DNA of 64,000 bases, taken from contig NZ_JACHYE010000007.1 of NCBI RefSeq assembly GCF_014192645.1, forward strand, positions 1 to 64,000. The letters are read 5' to 3'. How positions within the stretch are numbered: position 1 is the stretch's first letter; each line of letters begins with the position of its first letter. Below, one piece after another: positions 8,628 through 16,550 of the stretch. The notes under the pieces were generated by a model that saw only the letters and a list, made by a program, of their open reading frames with translations, had not been told where the DNA came from and made no database searches. The DNA comes from Herbaspirillum sp. Sphag64 (lineage in GTDB: Bacteria; Pseudomonadota; Gammaproteobacteria; Burkholderiales; Burkholderiaceae_D). A program made the position numbers and the translations under genes.

Positions 8628-11546
8628 GTGAGCGAATCCACTCAAGACCAACATTCAAAGCGTGCGCATGTCGAGATGTCGCTGAGCGCCCTGATGTCGT
8701 TATTGCTCATTTCAGTGGTGCTGGTTGTCGGTGTTTCGGTGGCAGCGTTTGATTATTTGCGCAGCAAGTCGATCATCCTGGAAGCTTCTTCGGTAGTGCT
8801 TGAGCGTGTGCAGCGCGAGGCAGCGCTGCAGGTGGAAGTGATTTTTTCGCCGCTGTCGCAGTTTGTGGACTATTTGAGCATTGGTAATCTGTCCAAGGCC
8901 CGCACGCTAGAGGAGCGGCTCAGGAATCTGCCGTTTTTTGTCGAGGCCATGCGGCGCAATGCGGCTTTGTCTGCGGTATATGTCGGTTATGAAAACGGCG
9001 ATTTCTTCCTCATGCGACGTGTTGCCAATGCCGGCAAGATCGTTCTCAATGTCACGGTGCCGCCGACGGCGGTGTATCTGGTGCAATCGATCGCTACTTC
9101 CGCGCAGGGCGAGCAGCAGAGCCGCTTCATCTTCTTCAATGAGGCCCTCGAGAAGATCAGCGAGAGTGCCCCGCAATACCAATATGACCCGCGTGCGCGG
9201 GATTGGTATCGTGAAGCAATCGCAACTGACAGCCAGATTCAGAGCAACCCTTACCTGTTTTTCAGTACCCGGGAAATCGGCATTACCATTGCGCGTGCGG
9301 CCGACCATGGCGGTGCCGTGGTGGGGGCCGATATTGCGTTGACCGATTTGTCGTCGCTGCTGACGCAACAGCATCTGTCACCGTCGTCGGAGCTGATCCT
9401 GGTGGATGATAATTCTGCCATCCTGTCGGACACTAATTATGCTGGAACGCAGCAGCATTGGGCGCATAACAGCACGGGAAAACTGCTTTTTCTGCACGAT
9501 TTTCCAGAAGAAAAATATCAGATACTCGCCGCCAGGCTTGCTGATCAAAATTTTAATACACCGATCAAGATCAGAATCGGACATCGACACTGGACTGCGC
9601 GCATCGTAGAGCTGCCGGTCGGAAACAAGTTCTTTTATTTGATAGTCATCTTGCCCGATGAGGAATTACTGATCGGTGCCAGGATGTTGTTACTCAAGGG
9701 ACTCAATTTCACTTTTTTTCTGCTGGTGGCGGTGATTCCGTTGGCGATCTACTTTGCCTGGCGCATCGGTCGACCGCTGCGGGGGCTGGCCGATGAGGCG
9801 CGCAGTATGCAACATCTGAACTTTGCCAAGCCGATTACCTCGAGTTCACACCTTCAAGAAATCAATACGTTAACCCGTTCCATTGATGAGGCACGACAGG
9901 CGATTTTGCGCTTTGTGACCTTGTCCAGTGCGCTGGCTCAAGCATCTGACCTGGACCAGCTGATCGCAAATCTGATGCGCGAGGTCATGACGGCCGCGCA
10001 CCTGCATTCAGGGATGCTGTATCTGCTGGATAAGGACAACGCAAAAGCGATACCTCAATTCAGTAGCCATGATGGCGTGGACTTTGTCGCCCCTGAAATT
10101 CATCTTGCAGTCGATGTGGATAGCGTATTGAGTATGACGCTGCTGCATGGCAAGCGGACCTTGAGGCAGCTTCAGGAATGCTATCCGAGTGATCTCGTCA
10201 TTCTTGGCGACAAGGCCGAGTTGCTCGGTGATAGCGGCATGCTGGTGGGAATTCCGCTTAAGGATAACGCAGGCGGGATTTTGGGCGCCATCATGTTGAT
10301 GGGGCGGTTCAGTGAAGAAGGAGAAAGTGCCCAGTTGCTCTCTTTCCTGGAGGCGTTATCCAGCAACGCGGCGACAGCGATCAAGAACCGCCAGTTGATT
10401 CAGGAACAGAAGGCGTTGTTTGAAGCCATGATCGATCTGATAGCCGGTGCGATCGATGCCAAATCGCGCTATACCGGAGAGCATTGCCAGCGCGTTCCGG
10501 TGCTCACGCGCATGCTGGCGGAGGCGGCCTGTCGTCAGACGGTGGGACCGTTTTCCCACTTTTCGCTGAGCAAAGAGCAGTGGTGGGAGTTGCATGTGGC
10601 CAGCGGTTTGCATGACTGCGGCAAGATTACGACACCTGAATTTGTGGTGGACAAGGCGACCAAGCTGGAGACCATTTATGACCGCATTCATGAAATTCGT
10701 ATGCGTTTCGAAGTGCTCAAACGCGACCGTGAAATTTCCGCCCTGCGCGTCAGGGCAGGCTCGCCATCAAATGAAGAGCAAGCACAGCTTGAGGCACAAC
10801 TACGGCAACTCGATGAGGATTTTTATTTCGTTGCGGACTGCAATACCGGCAGTGAGTTGATGGCGCCGGAGAAGCTGGAGCGCATTCGCCGTATTGCTGC
10901 ATATCCGTGGTCGCGCACGCTGGATGACCGGATCGGCATTTCTCATGAAGAGCTGGAGCGCAAGTCGCGCATGCCAGCACCAGCCTTGCCGGTATTTGAG
11001 CAGGTACTGGAAGACAAGCTGGAGCATTTGTTCTTACGTTCACCAAAAGAGAGGCTGGCGCCTGACAATGCCTGGGGCTTCAAGGTCAATGTCCCTGAAT
11101 ATCTGTACAACCGGGGCGAGCTTTATAACTTGTCTATCAGTCGCGGCACACTGACGCCGGAGGAGCGTTACAAGATCAACGAGCATATCTTGCAGACCAT
11201 CATGATGCTGGAAAAGCTACCGTTGCCGGAGCAGCTAAGCAATGTGCCCGAAATCGCAGGTGGCCACCACGAGAAGATGGACGGTACCGGTTATCCGCGC
11301 CGTCTGATGGGTATGGAGATGAGCACAGTGGCCCGGATCATGGCCATTGCCGATATCTTCGAGGCGATCACCGCCGTGGACCGTCCCTACAAAAAAGGCA
11401 AGAAGCTCTCGGAGACCGTTGCCATCATGCAGAAGATGGCAGACGAAGGGCATATCGATCCGCAGTTGTTTGCGCTATTTTTACAGGAGGGAGTGCATCT
11501 GCAATATGCGGCACAGTTCATGGCGACAGAACAGATTGATTTGTAG
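8628..11546 (+). CDS. membrane HD-GYP cyclic-di-GMP phosphodiesterase with Cache and GAF domains
   Basis: A 972-residue protein with a GTG start behind ACAGGAGG. A transmembrane helix at about 18-40, a large periplasmic dCache-like sensor region to about 355, a second helix (FTFFLLVAVIPLAIYFAW), HAMP, a GAF-like domain at about 440-600, then the hydrolase domain. Metal and catalytic signatures are present: LHDCGK near residue 661 and HHEKMDGTGYP near 880, the hallmark of phosphodiesterases that cleave cyclic-di-GMP to GMP. The roughly 220 residues between the two motifs are more than in ordinary HD-GYP domains and include a charged, coiled-coil-like insertion. It is followed 69 bp later by a GGDEF-EAL gene. 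Confidence 0.92.
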   Translation: MSESTQDQHSKRAHVEMSLSALMSLLLISVVLVVGVSVAAFDYLRSKSIILEASSVVLERVQREAALQVEVIFSPLSQFVDYLSIGNLSKARTLEERLRNLPFFVEAMRRNAALSAVYVGYENGDFFLMRRVANAGKIVLNVTVPPTAVYLVQSIATSAQGEQQSRFIFFNEALEKISESAPQYQYDPRARDWYREAIATDSQIQSNPYLFFSTREIGITIARAADHGGAVVGADIALTDLSSLLTQQHLSPSSELILVDDNSAILSDTNYAGTQQHWAHNSTGKLLFLHDFPEEKYQILAARLADQNFNTPIKIRIGHRHWTARIVELPVGNKFFYLIVILPDEELLIGARMLLLKGLNFTFFLLVAVIPLAIYFAWRIGRPLRGLADEARSMQHLNFAKPITSSSHLQEINTLTRSIDEARQAILRFVTLSSALAQASDLDQLIANLMREVMTAAHLHSGMLYLLDKDNAKAIPQFSSHDGVDFVAPEIHLAVDVDSVLSMTLLHGKRTLRQLQECYPSDLVILGDKAELLGDSGMLVGIPLKDNAGGILGAIMLMGRFSEEGESAQLLSFLEALSSNAATAIKNRQLIQEQKALFEAMIDLIAGAIDAKSRYTGEHCQRVPVLTRMLAEAACRQTVGPFSHFSLSKEQWWELHVASGLHDCGKITTPEFVVDKATKLETIYDRIHEIRMRFEVLKRDREISALRVRAGSPSNEEQAQLEAQLRQLDEDFYFVADCNTGSELMAPEKLERIRRIAAYPWSRTLDDRIGISHEELERKSRMPAPALPVFEQVLEDKLEHLFLRSPKERLAPDNAWGFKVNVPEYLYNRGELYNLSISRGTLTPEERYKINEHILQTIMMLEKLPLPEQLSNVPEIAGGHHEKMDGTGYPRRLMGMEMSTVARIMAIADIFEAITAVDRPYKKGKKLSETVAIMQKMADEGHIDPQLFALFLQEGVHLQYAAQFMATEQIDL

Positions 11547-11615
11547 TGTTATTGCGTGTGCCAAATGGTGCGCCATGCAGCAACGAATGAACCCCATGCC
11601 AGAATGAGGCTAGCA

Positions 11616-14024
11616 ATGGCCAGTAGTCAGGCCAAATATCTGGTGATCATGACATTCCTATCGACATTAATTAGGCGTTATCGTCCTCGCAGTAGCCTGA
11701 GTCTGGGGTTGATCGTGGCGGTCGCTGCCGGAATGATGTTGCCGGTATTGATTGGATTGACGCTGTTGGTGCAGCTGCGCGACAGGCAGGTCGATGCTGA
11801 CCTGAAGACTGAGTTGAGAGGGCGGATGAGTCTTCTCGCTGATAGTCTGGTGTCTCCGATATGGAATGTCGATACACAGAAAATTGCTGAACTGTCGGAC
11901 ACCGTGATGCTTGATCCCCGCGTCGTGCGGATCACGATCACCGATCCGGCCCAACAGATTATCCTCAATGTTGAGCATGCTGAGCGGCGACAGGGAAAGT
12001 CGCATTCCTTTTCCCACCAGCTCCTCTTGCCAAAGGCGGTTCCTGGCACGCAATCACTGCTGGGTACTGTCGAACTTGAACTCGACGACGGACTGATACA
12101 ACATGAGTTGTCTCATGATCTGCAATCCTACATCGTCATATTGTTCGGCCAGTTTGTGATTTCGCTGGGCCTGGTATCCATTGCTTTGCATTTCCGGGTA
12201 TTGAATCCATTGGCGCGTCTGACCCGATTTTCACGGCAACTCGCACGAGGGAACTTTGAGCGGGCGATTGACTGGGAACGGACCGACGAAATCGGGCTGC
12301 TGGCTAGTCAGATGGACAATATGCGCAATGCCTTGAAAATTGCTTTCCATGAGCAGCGCGCCATTCTGGATAACGTACAGGTAGGCGTTGTTTTCGCGCG
12401 GGACAATATCATCAGAATGGCAAATCGAGAGGCAGAAAAAATATTCGGCGCAGAACCGCAGGCATTGCTTGATCAGTCATTATTTAACGTCTTTCAAAAA
12501 GACGACCGGAGCAGGACCGAGCAGGAGCAACTTCTTGGCAATAATACGCTGGCGGACTATCAGTATGAGGAAACGCTCTTGTTGCGGCGTTTTGATCACA
12601 GCGTTTTCTGGGCCTATTTGCGGTGTTCAAATCTGGATCCGACGCATCCCGAGGGTGGCAATATCTGGGTGATTGAAGATATTTCGGATCGCAAGGCAGC
12701 GGAAGAAGAAATTAACAAGCTTGCCTTCTACGATTCGCTGACACAGTTGCCCAACCGGAGGTTGCTGCTTGATCGCCTGAATCGGGCACTTATTTCCAGC
12801 TACAACAACGGAAAAAAAGGGGCGCTGCTCTTTATCGATCTGGATGAATTCAAGACACTTAACGATACCTTGGGTCATGATGTCGGCGACTTGTTGCTAC
12901 GGGAAGTCGCCGGACGATTGTCTTCTTGCGTTCGCGATAGCGATACCGTAGCGCGTCTGGGCGGTGACGAGTTTGTGGTGATGCTGGAGGCCTTGAGTGA
13001 CAACAGAGATGAGGCTGTCAAACGCGCGGAAATGCTCGGTAGAGAAATTTTCCAGGCATTTGACCTGCCATTCGTACTGGATGGGCACGAGGTGCGCAGC
13101 ACACCTAGTATTGGTGTGACGCTGTTTGACGGACGCCATAACCATCTCGAGGAGCTGCTCAAACAAGCCGATCTTGCCATGTATCAATCCAAGGCAGCGG
13201 GGCGCAATACCTTGTGCTTCTTTGACGTTGCCATGCAGGCGTTGGTCAGCGAGCGTGCGGCATTGGAAATCGCTTTGCGCGAGGCGATTCGTTGCAGACA
13301 GTTTGTGTTGTATTTTCAGCCCCAGATCATGGGTAAAGACCGCGTTATCGGCGCTGAAGTATTGGTCCGTTGGCAGCATCCGGAAAGAGGTATCGTCTCG
13401 CCTGCCGAATTTATTACTTTGGCGGAGGAAACCGGTCTGATCGTGCCTTTAGGGAACTGGGTGCTTGAGGCGGCCTGCATGCAACTGGTGCAATGGGCGA
13501 AGCAATCCGAGCGTTCGCACTTGTCGCTGGCGGTCAATATCTCTGCCAGACAAATCAATCAAAATGATTTTGTGACGCATGTCCTCGCTATATTGAAGCG
13601 TACCGGGGTGAACCCGAATCTGCTCAAACTGGAGCTGACAGAAAGCGTTCTGCTGACCAACATTGAAAGTACCATCAAAAAAATGGTGACGCTCAAGGCC
13701 GTGGGGCTGGGTTTTTCTCTGGATGACTTTGGCACTGGTTTTTCATCGCTTACCTACCTCAAGAGACTTCCTCTGGAACAGTTGAAGATCGATCAATGCT
13801 TTGTTCGAGAAGTACTGATCAGCCCAAATGATGCAGCAATCGCCAAGATGATTATTGCGCTGGCCGCGACTCTCGGCTTGGTCGTGGTGGCAGAAGGTGT
13901 TGAAATACAAGGACAGTTCGATTTCTTATCCCGCGAGGGATGTCATACCTATCAGGGCTATTATTTTAGCCGTCCCTTGCCACTCGCCGATTTTGAGGAT
14001 TATGTGAACAGGTATGCAGGCTAG
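11616..14024 (+). CDS. GGDEF-EAL protein with PAS domain (cyclic-di-GMP turnover)
   Basis: About 802 residues from the ATG at 11616, chosen because GAGG lies 6 nt upstream; an in-frame GTG at 11556 lacks a ribosome binding site. A transmembrane helix (LIVAVAAGMMLPVLIGLTLL), a periplasmic sensor part, a second helix, HAMP, PAS, then GGDEF with intact RLGGDEFVV (about residue 446) and EAL. The EAL signature reads EVL in GAEVLVRWQHP, with LTESVLL, LDDFGTGFSS, KIDQCFV and EGVE all present. That pattern is compatible with an active phosphodiesterase, so the protein may be bifunctional. It could set the cyclic-di-GMP level sensed by BcsA 2.5 kb downstream. Which activity dominates cannot be read from sequence. 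Confidence 0.92.
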   Translation: MASSQAKYLVIMTFLSTLIRRYRPRSSLSLGLIVAVAAGMMLPVLIGLTLLVQLRDRQVDADLKTELRGRMSLLADSLVSPIWNVDTQKIAELSDTVMLDPRVVRITITDPAQQIILNVEHAERRQGKSHSFSHQLLLPKAVPGTQSLLGTVELELDDGLIQHELSHDLQSYIVILFGQFVISLGLVSIALHFRVLNPLARLTRFSRQLARGNFERAIDWERTDEIGLLASQMDNMRNALKIAFHEQRAILDNVQVGVVFARDNIIRMANREAEKIFGAEPQALLDQSLFNVFQKDDRSRTEQEQLLGNNTLADYQYEETLLLRRFDHSVFWAYLRCSNLDPTHPEGGNIWVIEDISDRKAAEEEINKLAFYDSLTQLPNRRLLLDRLNRALISSYNNGKKGALLFIDLDEFKTLNDTLGHDVGDLLLREVAGRLSSCVRDSDTVARLGGDEFVVMLEALSDNRDEAVKRAEMLGREIFQAFDLPFVLDGHEVRSTPSIGVTLFDGRHNHLEELLKQADLAMYQSKAAGRNTLCFFDVAMQALVSERAALEIALREAIRCRQFVLYFQPQIMGKDRVIGAEVLVRWQHPERGIVSPAEFITLAEETGLIVPLGNWVLEAACMQLVQWAKQSERSHLSLAVNISARQINQNDFVTHVLAILKRTGVNPNLLKLELTESVLLTNIESTIKKMVTLKAVGLGFSLDDFGTGFSSLTYLKRLPLEQLKIDQCFVREVLISPNDAAIAKMIIALAATLGLVVVAEGVEIQGQFDFLSREGCHTYQGYYFSRPLPLADFEDYVNRYAG

Positions 14025-14098
14025 CGAAGTCCTTCCTTGCGGGCATGACTCGGTACAGGCTGCTCATCGACATTTTATTCCTGCCAAAGCGTCAGATC

Positions 14099-14824
14099 AT
14101 GTTAAGAGCGATTGTTGCTTCCATTTTTGTTCTGTTGCTCTTCCCGACATCGGGGCGGGCGGAGTCGCCATTGCTGCTGCAGATTGTGGAGTTACCGCCT
14201 TACATGATTGTTGAGTCGCCGACCAGTATCAGTGGTCTGGTGATTGATCCTGCGCTGGCAGCGTTAAGGAAGGCAGGAATCGCATTTCAATGGCAGATCG
14301 TTCCCGCTGTGCGACAACTGGTGCGGATTAAAAGCAATCAGGAACGGGTGTGTTCTTTGGGATGGTACAAAACGCCGAACAGGGAGAAATTTGCCAAATA
14401 CAGTCGTCCTATTGTGAAAGATTCTGGCTATGCCGGATTTGCAAACAATCAGTACCGTCCGGGTGATGGCGTCTCGCTCGATGTTGTTCTGAACGATCCT
14501 GAAGTTACCGTACTGATAAAAATTGGATTTGTTCATGGTGAATATCTGGATGCGCGCTTAGCGAACATGAAGGCGAATAGTGAATTTACTTATGCGGATA
14601 TGCCGCTTATTTTCAAAATGGTGGCAGCAGGAAGAGCGCAGATTACTTTTGCTCCGCTGGCTGAAATACGTTATTACGAAAATCTCGGCGTGGTCAGTAA
14701 AGACGAATTTCACGTCATGATGTTTAAGGAAATGCCATCAACGGGTGTCTATCGTTACATGATGTGCAGCCAGAAAGTGGAAGACGAATTGATCAAAAGA
14801 TTCAATGCCACACTCGGCAAATAG
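14099..14824 (+). CDS. periplasmic solute-binding-like protein (SBP_bac_3 type)
   Basis: From the ATG at 14099 the protein is 241 residues with a signal peptide (MLRAIVASIFVLLLFPTSGRA, cut before ESP). An upstream in-frame ATG at 14045 would hide the signal behind a basic leader. The mature part follows the extracellular family 3 binding-protein layout: LLLQIVELPPYM at the start, GLVIDPALAALRKAG, WYKTPNREKFAKYSRPI, and a second lobe. No permease or ATPase lies nearby, so it is more likely a ligand-sensing partner of the neighbouring signalling proteins than a transporter part. This is inferred from context. Confidence 0.75.
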   Translation: MLRAIVASIFVLLLFPTSGRAESPLLLQIVELPPYMIVESPTSISGLVIDPALAALRKAGIAFQWQIVPAVRQLVRIKSNQERVCSLGWYKTPNREKFAKYSRPIVKDSGYAGFANNQYRPGDGVSLDVVLNDPEVTVLIKIGFVHGEYLDARLANMKANSEFTYADMPLIFKMVAAGRAQITFAPLAEIRYYENLGVVSKDEFHVMMFKEMPSTGVYRYMMCSQKVEDELIKRFNATLGK

Positions 14825-14852
14825 TCGGTACAACGGAAATGCTGATTCTCAA

Positions 14853-14927
14853 GCAGCCTTGCCGGTGCTTGAGCGCCTACCTGAAGACAAGCAGGAATAT
14901 TTGTTCCTGAGATCCCCGAAAGCGTGA
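14853..14927 (+). pseudogene. remnant of an HD-GYP gene duplicate
   Basis: Twenty-four codons and a stop read ALPVLERLPEDKQEYLFLRS and PKA. They align with ALPVFEQVLEDKLEHLFLRS and PKE in the intact HD-GYP protein encoded near 10980-11050. The DNA is similar over the same span. There is no start codon or further homologous sequence on either side. It appears to be a relic of a duplicated copy of that gene. Confidence 0.6.
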
Positions 14928-15016
14928 CTGCTACCTGAAGCAAGTCCATCAAGACGCAAATGTAACAAGATCATATAATGCCGGGTTCATTCATTTGATC
15001 TGCTACAGGAAACGCC

Positions 15017-16189
15017 ATGACGAAGTACGGTTACCTTTTTTTCGTGTTGATGACCGGACTTCCCGTGAGTGCATTCGCACAGCAAAATCAGGCAGATGGC
15101 CTCAATTCGCTCTATAGCGATGGATTGGGGCCGCAGTCACTTGGTGTGGCACCGGGCAGAACCTTTCTGTCCCTTTATGGCACGCTCGACATGGGCATTG
15201 ATTATCTGAATGCGGGTGGAAAATCAGTCACTCGTCTGCAAAGCGGCAACGTCTGGGCATCCAAGCTCGGTTTTTATGGGCAGGAAGATCTCGGCAATGG
15301 CTGGCTTTCTTTTTTCCGGCTGGAGGCTGGCTTCAATGCTGACAACGGTACCCAGCAAGACACGACGTCCCTGTTTAATCGCGCATCCATTGTCGGCTTG
15401 CAGAACCGGGATGTCGGTCAGTTGACATTGGGACGACAGTTTTCATCGGTAGGGGCTGCCGGTGTGGGTGCTGATAGTTTTCTGGGTAATGCGCATGAAT
15501 CCATTTTTGTCTACATGGCCACGGCCAGTGACCTCGGCGGTGGTGGCAATAATGCGATTGGCAGTCGTCTTAACAACACCATCCGTTACGCCACCCCGGC
15601 AATCGCCGATCATGTGACTGCGGACGTGAGTGTCTCCTTCAAGCAAAATAGCAGCGGCGGTCATGATGTTCATGCGCAAACTGGCAGCCTTACCTATCTT
15701 GGTAACGGCACGTCGCTGGGCGCAGGTTATGCCCAGTCATGGTGTGATCCGTCAGTGCCTGCTGAGTGCGCCAATGCCAAAGCCATTACACCGACGATCC
15801 GCACCGATTCCATGATCGCCAGTGCCCAGCATGATTTTGGTCCTTTTGTCGGTAATCTGGCCTATGTCAGAGTGGCACCGAAAGGTGCCGGTGCTGCCAT
15901 CGCCAATGTGTTCAATGTGGGCATTGAGAAGATTGTCGGCGTTAATTTCTATCGTGCGGCCGTGGCCTACCGCAATACCACCATCGACAATGACTATGCG
16001 TTCGGCACTACGTTGGGTGTGGACCATTTTCTGTCGCGCACGACGGCCTTGTATGCGCGTGTAGGGGTACTCAAAAATGGCGCAAAGTCGAGCCTCTTCT
16101 ATAACTACGACACCACCAGTTCCAACGTCTTGCCAGCCCAAGGCTCAACAGCGCGTGATATCTCGGTGGGCATTTATCACAATTTCTGA
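15017..16189 (+). CDS. Gram-negative porin (betaproteobacterial Omp32-like family)
   Basis: A 390-residue outer-membrane porin. Signal peptide MTKYGYLFFVLMTGLPVSAFA, cleaved before QQN. The mature part begins with the family pattern SLYGTLDMGIDY, then SKLGFYGQEDLGNGWLSFFRLE and QLTLGRQFSSVG, and ends YHNF with the C-terminal Phe needed for barrel assembly. Sixteen strands and a trimer are expected from the family. AGGAAACGCC provides the ribosome binding site. It sits between the cyclic-di-GMP genes and the cellulose operon, but nothing ties it to either. Substrate unknown. Confidence 0.93.
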   Translation: MTKYGYLFFVLMTGLPVSAFAQQNQADGLNSLYSDGLGPQSLGVAPGRTFLSLYGTLDMGIDYLNAGGKSVTRLQSGNVWASKLGFYGQEDLGNGWLSFFRLEAGFNADNGTQQDTTSLFNRASIVGLQNRDVGQLTLGRQFSSVGAAGVGADSFLGNAHESIFVYMATASDLGGGGNNAIGSRLNNTIRYATPAIADHVTADVSVSFKQNSSGGHDVHAQTGSLTYLGNGTSLGAGYAQSWCDPSVPAECANAKAITPTIRTDSMIASAQHDFGPFVGNLAYVRVAPKGAGAAIANVFNVGIEKIVGVNFYRAAVAYRNTTIDNDYAFGTTLGVDHFLSRTTALYARVGVLKNGAKSSLFYNYDTTSSNVLPAQGSTARDISVGIYHNF

Positions 16190-16550
16190 TGTTTGCTATT
16201 CGCTGCGCCCGCACCTGGCGTACGGGGGAGTGATGTTTTTTTGCACATTGCTGGAGATGGCAGCAATGTGTAAATAACAGTCAAGTCGCTATTTTCGATA
16301 TATTTTTGACAATCAAATACGTTATTATTCGTTGTTGTTGAAATTGATTTTGTTAAATTATCGTGAATTAAGCAATTTCCTGATGGTAATTATTCAATTT
16401 TCTCTCTAAGGTACGCGAAACAATCCCCGCGACGTCGTCCTGATTGTCGTCTGCAAGGCCCTTGTTTAGGTGATCCAGTACCGCTAGGTTTGTACTGGGT
16501 GACGGTTCCGATAGCGCTGGCTGCAGCACGTATATCTTCTTTGTCTGACG
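16190..16550. promoter_or_regulatory. bcs operon upstream region
   Basis: The 361-bp gap ahead of bcsA is markedly AT-rich from 16270 to 16400, as expected for a promoter region. A perfect -35-like TTGACA sits at 16306-16311, but no convincing -10 follows at 17 bp. No gene is supported here. It should hold the control elements of bcsABCZ; I cannot identify a specific operator. Confidence 0.45.

Noticed and set aside
16300-16330. FNR-like or sigma70 site TTGACAATCAA upstream of bcsA
   Set aside because: The half-site spacing does not fit FNR, and no matching -10 hexamer is present.
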